Source: Streptomyces zagrosensis (GTDB taxonomy: Bacteria > Actinomycetota > Actinomycetes > Streptomycetales > Streptomycetaceae). From it: a stretch of DNA of 64,000 nt. The notes below the pieces were generated by a model. It saw only the letters and a program-made list of their open reading frames with translations, was not told where the DNA came from and searched no databases. Both the position numbers and the translations under genes were made by a program. Positions 16,971-27,900 of this stretch are shown piece after piece. Location of the stretch: positions 229,853-293,852 of the forward strand of contig NZ_JACHJL010000012.1 of assembly GCF_014203645.1 (NCBI RefSeq), in the 5' to 3' direction. The first letter of the stretch is position 1; every line of letters begins with the position of its first letter.

Positions 16971-19720
16971 TGGCGGCCCGGCCGGCCGTCGGGCGGCGTG
17001 CCATCGAGGTCCTCCTTGAGTCGGAGCTCCCGGCCGCCGATGGAAGGCGCCTGGTCCTGGTCGACGCCGTGTTCGAGGGAGGCGAGCAGGACAGCGAGTT
17101 CACGCTCCGCGTCGCCGGCGCGAACAGGCGCATCCGGGTCACCGGCCAGGACTCCCCTTTGGGAATTGCCGACGCCTGGCAGCGCCATCTCGCTAGCGGG
17201 AGCGGAGCAGACCTGGGCGACGGCGAAGACTCGGCCCGGGACGGCGACAGCGTGCTGGTCGTTACCAGCGGAGTTCCAGCCGACCAGCTCGGCTGGGATG
17301 TCCGTGCCCATGCCGTGCGCCGTCGGCCTCTCACTGTCAACCGGGCGGACATCGTCAAGCAGCTCTTCGGGGCCACCGACCTCGACACCCGTATGGTCGG
17401 CGAGGCCTGGCTGCTCGATGCCCTCCTTGAGGCTGAACCGGTCGACGGCTGGCCGCACAGCGGTGCCGTACTGACGCGGGACCGGGCGATCCAGGCGCTG
17501 ATCGCCGCCCGGCTTAAGCTGGGCGACATCCAGGCCAACACCCTTGATCTCGACGCGGACACCTTGTTCGCATGGACCCGCGGACCGGCCGGACCGGCGC
17601 TGTTCGCGGCTCTCCCCCCCACCGAACGAGCGGGGCTCGGAACCTGGCTCGGGAAGACCGTGGGCTCTGCGGCTCCCACTTTGCTCGCGCTGGCCGGTGA
17701 TGGCCGTGGACGCGACGCGCTTCCCCTGGGAGTCCTCGCGTCGGCCGCGCTCACCTCCAGTTCCGCGGAGGCCGCGGGTTTCGCACTCGGCACCTTGTTC
17801 GGCAGTGCGCTGTCCTCGTTCGCCGCGCTCAGGCCGTTCGCCGACGCGGCGACCGGCGTTGTCACCCGTTGGATCGCGCAGGCCGAGGGCACCGGAACGC
17901 ACCGTCGCGAGGCCCGCGACCGTGTTCTGGCCGTCCTCGAACGCGCCGACCATCTTGCCGCGGATTCCCGCCTGGTCGAGCTGATCGGCGCGGATCGCTT
18001 TCTGCCCTCCGGATACCGCGCCCGGCTACAGTCCCTCACCACCGCTCTGCACGGGCGCGCGCCAGACGCCGAGGCCGCCCTCCGTGATTTGACCGACCAC
18101 TATCTCGCCGCTCTGAACGCCGAATCCACCGACCGTGCGCGCACCGCGGTCCGGTTGGTTCGCTGGCTGAACGGGCCGAAGCCACAGGTGACTTCGGTCT
18201 CCCAAGCGGCACGGGAGCACCTGGCGTCGACCGCCTGGGTCGACCTGGCGGTCGGCGTGCTCGCCGAGGGCGACACCTCGCGCGACGCGGCCCTCTCCGA
18301 CTCCTACCACCGGCTCATCAAGGCCGTACGCAAGCGCCGGGACGCCCTGGACGCAGAGTTCGCCCGCGCGCTCGCCCTGTGGACCGAGACGGCCTCGCAG
18401 CAGGCCCCCGGTGGCGCCCTGCTCATCGAGGACGTCCTGGGCGAAGCCGCAGCCCCGCTCGCCCGCGACGGCGGCCGACCGCTGATCCTCGTCCTAGACG
18501 GGATGAGCGCGGATGTTGCCGTCCACCTGGCAGCCGAGCTGGACCGCCGCGTATGGACCGAAGTGGTACCGAAATCCGGCGCCGGCCGTGAGGCCACCCG
18601 CCAGGCAGCAGTGTCCATGATCCCGTCCGTCACCAGGATCAGCAGGACTTCCCTGCTGTGTGGGAAGGCCACCGAGGGCGGGCAGAGCGTTGAGCGCACC
18701 GGCTTCGAGACCTTCTGGAAGAAGCGGCGGCGTGCGGCCCAACTGTTTCACAAGGGCGGGTTCGAAGGGCTTCCCGGGCACCGTCTCAGCCCCGAGCTGG
18801 TGCGGGCCCTAGCCTCCGACGATGTGGTCGGCGTCGTGCTCAACACCATCGACGACGCCCTGGACGACGGCCGGGAGGCGGCACGTGGCCGGTGGCGGAT
18901 CGACGACATCGCCAAGCTGCCCGATCTGCTGAACGCGGCACGCGACTACGGTCGCCCTGTCCTTCTCGTCTCAGACCACGGTCACGTTCTGGACCGCTCA
19001 CCTCGCGATCATCGGCAGCCGGAGGCCGGCGGGGTAGGCGGGGCCCGCTGGCGTACGGGAGCGGCGCGAGCCGGCGAGGTGGAGTTGGTCGGCCCGCGCG
19101 TGCTTACCTCGGGAGGCCGGGTCACCGCGCCCTGGCGCGAGGACCTGCGCTACACCGCCCGGAAGGCCGGATACCACGGCGGGGTCTCGCTCGCCGAGGT
19201 TGTCATCCCGGTGATCGCTCTGGTGCCCGCCGAAGGGCCAGTCCCGTCCGGCTGGACCCTGCTGCCGACCGAGCGCACCCAGCCCGACTGGTGGCTGGGT
19301 AGCGTGCCGGGTGCTGCTCGGCACACCAGCCCCGACGAGCCGGTGCCTGCTCCTTCCGAGCAGCCGGCCCCGGGGATGTTCCTGCTTCCCGGCCAGGGCA
19401 CGCTAGGCGAGCGAACCGTGCAGAGTGACGCCTACGAAGCACAGCGTGAGTTCGTTCGCCTCGCGCCGCCCGAGCGGGCCGTCGCCGCCGTCATCGACGC
19501 GCTGGTCGGCGCGGGCGGGAAGCTGTCGCCCGGCGCGGTGGCCACCGCGGCCCAAGCCGCCACCGGCAAGTCACAGCGCAACCCCGAACGTTTTGCGACC
19601 GTCCTGGAACGCCTTCTCAACGTGGACGGCTACGCCGTGCTCCGGCTGGTGGAGTCGGGCCGCACCGTCCAGCTCGACAAGGCACTGCTCCAGCAGCAGT
19701 TCCTGGGAGACACATCATGA
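16970..19720 (+). CDS. pglZ: PglZ: alkaline-phosphatase-superfamily BREX protein
   Basis: A 916-residue protein. The ATG overlaps the pglY stop by one base; an upstream in-frame start at 16922 lies inside pglY and is less likely. The PglZ core starts at about residue 505 (LVLDGMS, with the metal-binding Asp at 510) and includes SDHGH starting at 668, the paired metal-ligand motifs of the alkaline phosphatase fold. The first 500 residues are an alpha-rich N-terminal region. PglZ is the universal BREX component; in Streptomyces coelicolor it counteracts the toxicity of PglX. The stop overlaps the brxD start as ATGA. Family members have shown nuclease or phosphodiesterase activity, but the activity of this copy is unknown. 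Confidence 0.94.
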   Translation: MAARPAVGRRAIEVLLESELPAADGRRLVLVDAVFEGGEQDSEFTLRVAGANRRIRVTGQDSPLGIADAWQRHLASGSGADLGDGEDSARDGDSVLVVTSGVPADQLGWDVRAHAVRRRPLTVNRADIVKQLFGATDLDTRMVGEAWLLDALLEAEPVDGWPHSGAVLTRDRAIQALIAARLKLGDIQANTLDLDADTLFAWTRGPAGPALFAALPPTERAGLGTWLGKTVGSAAPTLLALAGDGRGRDALPLGVLASAALTSSSAEAAGFALGTLFGSALSSFAALRPFADAATGVVTRWIAQAEGTGTHRREARDRVLAVLERADHLAADSRLVELIGADRFLPSGYRARLQSLTTALHGRAPDAEAALRDLTDHYLAALNAESTDRARTAVRLVRWLNGPKPQVTSVSQAAREHLASTAWVDLAVGVLAEGDTSRDAALSDSYHRLIKAVRKRRDALDAEFARALALWTETASQQAPGGALLIEDVLGEAAAPLARDGGRPLILVLDGMSADVAVHLAAELDRRVWTEVVPKSGAGREATRQAAVSMIPSVTRISRTSLLCGKATEGGQSVERTGFETFWKKRRRAAQLFHKGGFEGLPGHRLSPELVRALASDDVVGVVLNTIDDALDDGREAARGRWRIDDIAKLPDLLNAARDYGRPVLLVSDHGHVLDRSPRDHRQPEAGGVGGARWRTGAARAGEVELVGPRVLTSGGRVTAPWREDLRYTARKAGYHGGVSLAEVVIPVIALVPAEGPVPSGWTLLPTERTQPDWWLGSVPGAARHTSPDEPVPAPSEQPAPGMFLLPGQGTLGERTVQSDAYEAQREFVRLAPPERAVAAVIDALVGAGGKLSPGAVATAAQAATGKSQRNPERFATVLERLLNVDGYAVLRLVESGRTVQLDKALLQQQFLGDTS

Positions 19721-21042
19721 GCACCCCCGACGTCAGCGCCGCGCGGCGCAAGGACGTCATCAACGCCCTGCGACGCGGCACCGTGCCGCACGCGGGCCTC
19801 GGCCTGTTCGCCGTCGGCCTGCAACGCTTCGAGGCCAGCCTTGACGGCGACCTGGACACCGTCACGCGAGGCGGGGCCGCCTTCCACGCACTGCGTGGTG
19901 AGTACGGCTCGGGCAAGACGTTCTTCGCCCGCTGGCTCGCGGAGCGCGCCAAGCGGCGAGGGCTCGCGATCAGCGAGGTGCAGATCTCCGAGACCGAGAC
20001 GCCGCTGCACCGTCTCGAAACGGTCTACCGGCGGCTCGTTGAGCGCCTCACCACCGCTACACATGAGCCTTCCGCGCTCCGTGCCATCGTCGATTCCTGG
20101 TTTTACGCGTTGGAGGAAGAGGTTCTCGGCACCGGCGAGGTCGGCGACGACGACGAGAACGCTCTGGCCGGGGCTGTCGACGAGCTTCTGGAACGCAGAC
20201 TCGCCGACGTCGCCCGCACTACCCCCGCGTTTTCCGCCGCCTTGCGCGGCTACCGTCAAGCCGTCGCGGACGGCAACGGTGCCCACGCCGAAGCACTCAT
20301 TGCCTGGCTGGCGGGACAGCGTTCGGTCGCCGCTTCCGCGAAGCGGGCCGCCGGCATCCGTGGCGACCTCGACCACTTCGCCGCCCTCGGATTCCTGCAG
20401 GGGCTGCTGACCGTCCTGCGTGACTGCGGCCATCCGGGGCTGCTGCTCGTTCTCGACGAAGTGGAAACTCTGCAACGAGTACGCGGCGACGTCCGCGAGA
20501 AGTCCCTCAACGCGCTCCGCCAGCTTCTCGACGAGATCGACGCCGGGCGATTTCCGGGCCTCTTCCTTGTCATCACCGGCACCCCTGCCTTCTATGACGG
20601 GCAGCAGGGCGTGCAACGTCTCGCCCCGCTCGCCCAGCGCCTGGCGACCGACTTCACCACCGATCCCCGCTTTGACTCCCCACGCGCCGTGCAACTGCGC
20701 CTGCCCGGTTTCGACTTGGCCTCACTCGGCGACCTCGGCCGCAAGGTACGCGACCTGTACGTGGGCGGTGCCCAGCACCCCGACATTGTCGCCGCCCGGG
20801 TTGATGACGCCTACCTCGACGAACTCGCCGCCGCGCTCACCGGCTCCCTCGGTGGCAAAGTTGGCATTGCACCCCGTCTTTACCTGCGCAAACTCGTTGC
20901 CGATGTACTGGACCGCGTCGATGAATTCGAGGACTTCGATCCCCGTCTGCACTACTCCCTCACGCTGAACAGCGCCGAACTCAGCGAGACCGAACGCAGC
21001 GCGGCCACCGGCGCCGGAGACATCGCGCTGGAACTGCCGTGA
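19717..21042 (+). CDS. brxD: BrxD: AAA+ ATPase of BREX type 2
   Basis: A 441-residue protein, ATG overlapping the pglZ stop (ATGA). The Walker A GEYGSGKTFF lies near residues 61-70 and the Walker B LLLVLDEVE near 243-251. This is the BrxD family (ATP-binding protein, formerly DUF2791), found specifically with PglZ and a Lhr-like helicase in type 2 and related BREX loci. The gene ends with a GTGA overlap into the helicase gene. Role inferred from the family: ATP-dependent partner of the helicase in DNA handling. Confidence 0.9.
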   Translation: MSTPDVSAARRKDVINALRRGTVPHAGLGLFAVGLQRFEASLDGDLDTVTRGGAAFHALRGEYGSGKTFFARWLAERAKRRGLAISEVQISETETPLHRLETVYRRLVERLTTATHEPSALRAIVDSWFYALEEEVLGTGEVGDDDENALAGAVDELLERRLADVARTTPAFSAALRGYRQAVADGNGAHAEALIAWLAGQRSVAASAKRAAGIRGDLDHFAALGFLQGLLTVLRDCGHPGLLLVLDEVETLQRVRGDVREKSLNALRQLLDEIDAGRFPGLFLVITGTPAFYDGQQGVQRLAPLAQRLATDFTTDPRFDSPRAVQLRLPGFDLASLGDLGRKVRDLYVGGAQHPDIVAARVDDAYLDELAAALTGSLGGKVGIAPRLYLRKLVADVLDRVDEFEDFDPRLHYSLTLNSAELSETERSAATGAGDIALELP

Positions 21043-23204
21043 CCACCCCGGCAGCCGCATTCGATCTCCTCGATCCGGTCTTGGGGCACCACATCGTCAA
21101 CTCCCTCGGTTGGCGCTCTCTGCACCCCTTGCAGGAACAGGCCATCGACCCCCTCCTGAGCGGTCAGGACGCGGTGCTCCTAGCCCCCACCGCCGGCGGG
21201 AAGACGGAGGCCGCCGCGTTCCCTCTGCTGACACGTATGAACCAGCGGGGCTGGAAGGGCACCAGCGTGCTGTACGTATGTCCACTCAAGGCGCTCCTGA
21301 ACAATCTCCATCCGCGTCTGCAGACTTACGCCGGCTGGCTGGGCCGAACCGTCGGGCTATGGCACGGTGACATCGCGAGCACAAAACGGCGCCGCATCCT
21401 GACCCAGCGGCCCGACATCCTGCTCACCACTCCGGAATCGCTGGAATCCATGCTGGTGAGTACCCATGTCGACCACCACGCCTTCTTCAGTGGCCTGCAC
21501 AGCATCGTCATCGACGAAGTCCATGCCTTCGCCGGTGACGACCGAGGCTGGCATCTGTTGGCCGTACTGGAACGACTCGCGCGCGTCGCCGGGCGCCCGC
21601 TCCAGCGGATCGGACTGTCCGCTACCGTCGGAAACCCCGACGACCTGCTGACCTGGCTCCAGGGGTCCGGACACGGAACCCGCCCGGGCCAGGTCATCGC
21701 TCCCCATCTGGCGGACGGGGAGCGCGAGTCCCTCCGCCGCGTGGCGGAGGGGACGGCCTCCGCGTCTCCTCCTGGGGATATCGAACTCGATTACGTGGGC
21801 TCCGTCTCCAACGCCGCCACCGTCATCGCCGCACTGCACCGCGGCGAGAAACGACTCGTCTTCTGCGAGAGCCGCCGCACCGTCGAGGAACTCGGCGAAC
21901 AGCTCCGTCTGAGAGGGATCATCACCTTCCTCTCCCACGCCTCCCTCTCCGTCGACGAACGACGCCGTGCCGAAACGGCCTTCGCCGAGGCTCGGGACTG
22001 TGTCATCGTCTCCACCAGCACGCTCGAACTCGGCATTGACGTAGGCGACTTGGACCGAGTGATCCAACTGGATGCCCCCGCGACCGTCGCTTCGTTCCTT
22101 CAGCGCATCGGACGGACCGGCCGCAGGCCGGGCACCCTCCGCAACTGCCTGTTCCTCGCGGTGAGTGAGGAGGCCCTGCTCTCCTCGGCCGCCCTGCTCC
22201 TGCAGTGGTCCCGTGGCTGGGTCGAATCCGTCCTCGCTCCGCCGGAGCCGCGTCATCTGATCGCCCAGCAGCTTCTCGCACTGTGCCTCCAGGAGCACCG
22301 AGTCGGCGAACATCTCTGGCAGCAGTGGTGGAACGGACTCACCCCGTTTCGTGCGGGAGCCGAACCTGTCGTCAATCACCTCATCCAAGAGGGCTATCTC
22401 GACCGTGACGACGGTCTACTCTTCATCGGTCCCGAGGCCGAGCGACGCTACGGGCACCGACACTGCATGACTCTCACCGCCGTTTTCACCGCGCCCCCTG
22501 AGTTCACCGTGTTCAACGGCCGCACCGAGATTGGTCGCACCGACCCCGACCTGCTCACCGAAGAAATCGAAGGCCCCCGCCGACTCCTACTCGCGGGCCG
22601 TAACTGGCAGGTGACTTACATCGACTGGCACCGCAAGCGCTGCTTCGTGGAACCGGCCGACGAAGGCGGGCGCGCCCGTTGGAACGGGTTCGGAGCCGAA
22701 CGCGTCCGCTCATTCACCCTCACTCGTGCGGCCAGGGACGTTCTGCTGGGAGAAGACCCTCCGGTACGTCTCACCAAACGGGCCTCCCTGCGCCTCGCCG
22801 AAGCACGCGAAGCGCTCCTGGACACGGTCCACCCCGGTGGAACATTGATTGTTCGGCGTGACGGCGGGGACGTCCGGTGGTGGACCTGGGCCGGGCACCG
22901 CGCGAACGCCACGCTTTCCGCCACGCTCCCCTCCGTCATCGTTCCGCACCGCCGAACGAACGGCGACTGGATTCGACTTCGTGCGGACCTCACGTCTTCG
23001 CGCTGGCAGGCAGCCCTGCGCGACGCCCAGGCGAACCTCGCCCTCCCTGAAGTCGCTGACTACGCCATCCGCGGTCTCAAGTTCAGCGAGGCGCTCCCTC
23101 CTCGTCTGGCCGAAGCGACACTGGCCGCACGTCTCATGGACGCGGCGGGCGCGCAAACCGTCCTCGCCGAATCCATTCGACTCTCCACACTTACCGAGAG
23201 GTAA
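21039..23204 (+). CDS. brxHI: BrxHI: Lhr-like superfamily 2 DNA helicase, BREX type 2
   Basis: A 721-residue protein starting with a GTG that overlaps the brxD stop. Motif I TAGGKTEAA lies near residues 50-58, motif II DEVH near 159-162, motif III GLSATVGNP near 193-201, and motif VI RIGRTGRRPG near 355-364. The C-terminal third is Lhr-like and of unknown role. This is the last gene of the locus and completes the type 2 set of six. A short inverted repeat (CTTACC gaga GGTAAG) overlaps its stop codon at 23190-23205; it is too weak to call a terminator. Confidence 0.92.
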   Translation: MTTPAAAFDLLDPVLGHHIVNSLGWRSLHPLQEQAIDPLLSGQDAVLLAPTAGGKTEAAAFPLLTRMNQRGWKGTSVLYVCPLKALLNNLHPRLQTYAGWLGRTVGLWHGDIASTKRRRILTQRPDILLTTPESLESMLVSTHVDHHAFFSGLHSIVIDEVHAFAGDDRGWHLLAVLERLARVAGRPLQRIGLSATVGNPDDLLTWLQGSGHGTRPGQVIAPHLADGERESLRRVAEGTASASPPGDIELDYVGSVSNAATVIAALHRGEKRLVFCESRRTVEELGEQLRLRGIITFLSHASLSVDERRRAETAFAEARDCVIVSTSTLELGIDVGDLDRVIQLDAPATVASFLQRIGRTGRRPGTLRNCLFLAVSEEALLSSAALLLQWSRGWVESVLAPPEPRHLIAQQLLALCLQEHRVGEHLWQQWWNGLTPFRAGAEPVVNHLIQEGYLDRDDGLLFIGPEAERRYGHRHCMTLTAVFTAPPEFTVFNGRTEIGRTDPDLLTEEIEGPRRLLLAGRNWQVTYIDWHRKRCFVEPADEGGRARWNGFGAERVRSFTLTRAARDVLLGEDPPVRLTKRASLRLAEAREALLDTVHPGGTLIVRRDGGDVRWWTWAGHRANATLSATLPSVIVPHRRTNGDWIRLRADLTSSRWQAALRDAQANLALPEVADYAIRGLKFSEALPPRLAEATLAARLMDAAGAQTVLAESIRLSTLTER

Positions 23205-24797
23205 GTACTTGATCGCCCCATGACCCCTCGTGGGGAAACTCCACCGGAATTTGCTCCTGCCAGCACAGTGTCAGTTCGTCACCTCACTCCGGTGCGTACT
23301 GCTGGCAGCTGGGCGAATGGGGTTCATCGCCGTGCTGGAGGGGACGTGCCAGCATGACACGGGGGCCTCCATAGCGGCCCTTCCGCTATTCGACACGCTG
23401 CGACTTCACCCAACGACCTACCTCACTGCGCCGATAACGCACCTTGGTAGTACGACCACAGCCAAACGCGTACCGAGGGAGACCGAGCTGCGTCCCGTAT
23501 TGGTAGAGCCGGGAAGGCGATGCATCCAAATAGAGCGCCAGCTCCTTCATCCTCATGAAGTGCGATGCCGCCGCCTACTCCGCACGACTTGTCACCTGCG
23601 TCACCGCTCCTCCTGAACTGTCTCGCCCGTCGATGGGCGAAAAAATGGACCACCGAGGTCTGACCTCAGCCTTGATCCCTCACGTTTGCTTCCGCCGGCG
23701 GTCACATCACCACGCTCTCGGTCGCGTCACCGGAATTCTTCGGCCGGGCAGCTAATTGCGCATCTCCCTCGGCGAGGTGCCGTAGCGATTGAGCTGTGGG
23801 TACCGCGGTCATGTGTGCAGCCGAGGACGGCACCCTGTTCTTCGACCACCGAGTTCCGGTGCCGCCACGGCGTCCACAGCAGCTCCACCGCCGAGCGCAG
23901 CTGCCGCTCACTCCTCAATGGTCGCGACGATCGCCGGTTTGGCCAACCGGTGATCGTAAGCGAACGCCAGTAGGCAGTCATCCGTGATCCGGTTGAGATT
24001 CCGCGAAGCGAGACGCTCGGAAGTCCAGTTTGCCTGTGCTGCTTGCCGTGTTGTGGCGCCGGGATATACCGCAATATTCGCGGGGACGGCCCGGACGCTG
24101 CTATGGCCACGTTGCAGGAGATCCTCGCCGAACAGGCCGGCCGCGCAGGCGCCGACGCAAATCTCGGTGGAGACGGCAAGATAGGCAGCCGCCGTTTGGT
24201 CGAATCGGACATTTAGCCCGCCAAGGAGCGAAGAGTGCGGGTGAGGTGAAACGGACGGATCGGATAGCCGACTCGGACAGACACGCCTCCCAAGTAGGGC
24301 CACGCGAGCAGGTGCAACTCATACAGCGCGTCATTCCGAGCATTCTCGAAATCGTGACCGCAACCGAGCACCAGCACTGTTTGGCTTGGTGTTTTACGGT
24401 TCGTTGTACGTTGGCATGGCCCCGGCGCATCTATCTAGTCTTTCGGAGCTATTCCCTGCCCGTCGTGGGCGAATGCCTTGTCTGCGGCAATGGGCGGGGC
24501 GGTCCAGTGGCTGGCCGTGCCCGATTCGCTAACCGTGACCGCCCGTTCCCGGGGCGCTGCCCCACAAGGATGACCGCCGAAGGCACCTTCCGGGTACCCG
24601 CGCGTTTCATGTGGTTGCTAGGACACCGGCCCGAGCGTTGCATCCCTGGCAATCAGCGAAGTCGAGACGCCTTGTCGCACCAGCACGGCCGCGCAAGACC
24701 CGGTGCTCGTCACCCGCGACCGCCGTTCCCGGCCCTTCGGCGATGTACCAACAGGCTAGGCGGGCTCGCGTAACACCGAGTGGCAGAGGGTAGTTGT
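23205..24797. other. Gene-poor gap between BREX locus and helicase-PLD gene
   Basis: About 1.6 kb with no ORF I can support. Codon bias is weak and frames are broken. One minus-strand stretch at about 23911-24230 reads like decayed protein (for example NRITDDCLLAFAYDHRLAKP just before a stop at 23911), but I cannot assign it. No repeat ends, tRNA or strong terminator were seen. It is probably eroded mobile or accessory DNA. Confidence 0.5.
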
Positions 24798-24863
24798 ATG
24801 GCCAGCGAGATCGCGATCGTGCAGACCACCCGTGACAACGAGGAGCGGGCGACGGGGCTGGCA
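24798..24863 (+). pseudogene. Possible truncated cutA start (22 codons)
   Basis: An ATG at 24798 opens a frame reading MASEIAIVQTTRDNEERATG, followed by LARR. This resembles the N-terminal strand and helix of CutA1 divalent-cation tolerance proteins (IVQTTTD-EE-A--LA). The similarity stops there and the frame ends at 24922, without the conserved ARLAACVQI stretch. If real, it is a junction scar where a chromosomal cutA was cut by an insertion. Short and recognised by eye only. Confidence 0.25.
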
Positions 24864-24905
24864 CGGCGGAGCCCCGTGGTGACTGGAGGGAGGACCGAAG
24901 GAGCT

Positions 24906-27900
24906 TCAGCGGTTGCCCCGTAGGTGTATGCCCTGAGTCCAGGCGTTGGAACGCCCGGAAGGGGTCGTCTTGCACGCGATGGCGTAGCAGCGCCAGAACC
25001 AGTTGCCGTTTTTTCGTCGCCGGATCTCGATCTCCGTGCCCTGGCACCGGCCGCACTTCGGCGGGTGGGCGAAGGTCTCCGCGTGCTCGTGCGCGAGCAG
25101 CTTGCGGGCGAAGTACGCGCCGCGCATCGAAACCATCACCTCTCGCGTCCAGTTCTGGGACAGCGCATTCAGGCTGCCGAGCAGCACAGTTTGCTCGTCG
25201 AAGACTGCGATCTTCTGGTGCATGACGTTCATCGGGATCACTGTGTGGGCCACGGCGCGCAGATCCGTGATCAGCGCCTGGTTCGCAGACTTGCGCTGCA
25301 ACTGGTCTGTGTCGTCGCGGATGAAGACGGTAATTCGTACGCCACGGTCGGCGGCGGCTGATAGGGCGGGCAACAGGGAGCGGAGCCGTTTTGCGACCCA
25401 CGGTGCCCAGAGCCACAGAGAGCGCTTTGCTCGGTTGATTTCCTCCGCGAAGGTGTCGTAGAAGGTCGTCTCGTCGTGGACGTCGGTCACCTCCACGTGC
25501 CGACCTAGCACTTCGGCCAGAGCCGTGCCGAACTCGCCGCGAAGTGGGACCGGGGCCGTCGGCGGAGCGATGAGGTGCTTGGCCTTCAGGACCCGAACAC
25601 CCGGGGACCCGATCAGTGCGGCGAGCCGGGACAGAGCCGTTCCGGGCTTGGCGTTCCTGACGCGGGCTCCGCCAGCGACGACGTACAGTCGGGTCTTCGT
25701 CCGGGTCACTGCCACATTGAACAGGCGGATGCCGTTGCGGTGCCAGGCGTCGGCCCCCGGCTGCCGGTGAGCGAGGGCCATCCATAGCTCGCGGCTGTCG
25801 CCGCTGCCTTCCACCGTGTCGAAGACGACGACGTCGAACTCCCTGCCCTGGAACCGGTGGGCCGTACCGACCTCCGCGAGCGGGCGCCCCGCGTCTTCGA
25901 CGTCGCGCAGTGCCTCCAGGGTCGCCTCGGCCTGGACGCCGTACGGCGTGACGATGCCGGCCTCCTCGCCCTGCTCGCGATGGAGTTCCACCAGAGCCCG
26001 AGTGATGAGCGACCCGGCGGGCCACCATCCTTTGCGGCTGCCGGTCAGGTGGGCGCGAGCCAGCCCGTCCAGGCCGTCGGTGTCGATGAGGACGATTTCG
26101 GGGTCGTTTTCCGGTCTCTCCCGCAGCACCTGGGGGCCGCCCGTAAGGACACCGCCGTACGCGAGATCGTTTGCCAGACGCATGACGGCAGGACCGAAAC
26201 GGTGCTGTTCGGTGAGAGTGACGCACGACGGGTGCGCCTCGGCGTCCGACGGTTCGTGAATGCCGCAGTGCTGGAAGACGTCTGGGTGCAACCATCGCAC
26301 GATGTCGGGACGGTCGCTGTTGCCGAGGGCCGGTGGGATCACCGGTCCGAGCTGCATGAAGTCCCCGAGCAGGACGGCCGCCCGGTCTGCTTTGCCAGTG
26401 GCAAGCAGGACCTCGGGGAGGGTTGCGGCACCCGCCTCGTCGATGAGGACCACGTCGTACGGCCCCTCGAAGACTGTTCGGTTGGTGCGAAACCGGGCCA
26501 GGGTCGTGGCGACCAGCTTGGCGGACTTGATGATCTCGCCCTGGGCGTTGCGGGCGAGTCGCTCGTATCCTTCCTGAGCCAGCTGGTATTGCTTCTCCAG
26601 CTCCGGGCGGCGGGTGCGGTCGGCGGCCACAGCGGGACGTAGCCGTTCGGCCCGATCATGCTGGGCCGGCCAACCTCGTTCGGCGGCCTGTTCGGCCAAG
26701 TCATGGGCCTTACGGGCGCGGCCGGCGGTTTCGGAGGCCCGGATCGCCTCTTGCTCGATGGCGAGCGCTTGCTGCTCAGCCTGCTTGCACTCGGCCATGA
26801 GCGACATGTTGTCGGCTTCGAGCCGACCGATCTGGTCCAGGGTTAGCGGGATCGTCTCGACCAGTGCGTTGACTCGGGCACCGAGACGGGCGATGTGCGC
26901 GGTCGCGGTGGCGCGGGCCCCTTGTGCTGCTATACGGGCGTCGGTGGCCGCCCGTCGGGCGCTCGCCAGTTCGCCCTGAATGCCCGTGATCGTGTCGCGC
27001 TGTCGCCACCTGCCGACGGCGCCCTTCGCCTCAAGTTCCTTAAGCCTCCGCTCCAGGGAACGGCGGTGGTCGTCCGCGAGCAGGGCGTCGGCCTCACTGT
27101 TCCCCGCCGCTTCCCGCACGCGGGTGATCTCCTCCGAGAGGTCGTCGACTTCGCGCCAGCGGTCCTTCGCTGCCTCAGCGGCCCTCTGACGTGCCTGTGC
27201 TGTCCCGGTGGCCTCCCCGAGGTGGTCCAGGCGTTGGACCGCTTGGCTGAGCTGCTCTTCCACCTCGATTACCCAGGCTTGCGTCGCCGCCACGTCCTGT
27301 CCGGGCGTCCGCACAAACTTCAGCGCCGCGAAGTACGACGGGGCGTCGAATCCCGCAAGGTTGCTTTCCAGCGCTGTCAACTGTTGGGCCCGGTCCCTGA
27401 TGCCGACGAGTTCGGCCTCGAGTTCCGCACGCCGTGCCGCTGCCTCCGTCAGCCGGGACCGGACCATCAGAGGCAGGGACACGGAAGGGTCCTCGGCCAC
27501 CTCGCGCAGGTGTGGCGGCCCCACTCGAACGATGTCACCAAACTCGTGGCGCTTCTCCCGCACCACACCCAGGAGGGCGTTGTCCACGGCGATGTTCGTC
27601 GCCGACACCAGCAGCACACGCCGACCCTGGGCGATCAGATCGCCGATGGCCCGCTTGAGGACGGTGGTCTTCCCTGTGCCAGGTGGCCCCCACACCAGGT
27701 GGACGCCTTCGCCGAGGCACGCCCGGTAGGCGTCCGCCTGGGCAAGATGGAAGCCTGGCGGGTCGACGGCGTGGGCCGAGGGGCCGCCGATCATCGCGGT
27801 CGCGAGAGCGGTAGCGAGGGGATGTTCACCCAGCCCCGCGATACCGTCACGCAGGGCCTCGATCAGGAAGGTGGGCGGCTGCTTGAGCATCCACAGGTGA

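Noticed and set aside
1136..23204. BREX type 1 or DISARM
   Set aside because: There is no brxA, brxB, brxL or drm gene. pglW, brxD and brxHI define type 2.
23190..23205. Terminator after brxHI
   Set aside because: The stem is only six base pairs and overlaps the stop codon; too weak to call.
24607..26295. Open frame of 562 codons antisense to the helicase-PLD gene region
   Set aside because: It lies on the same strand as the helicase gene but in another frame, is rich in Arg and Pro, and has no domain. The helicase frame has all motifs.
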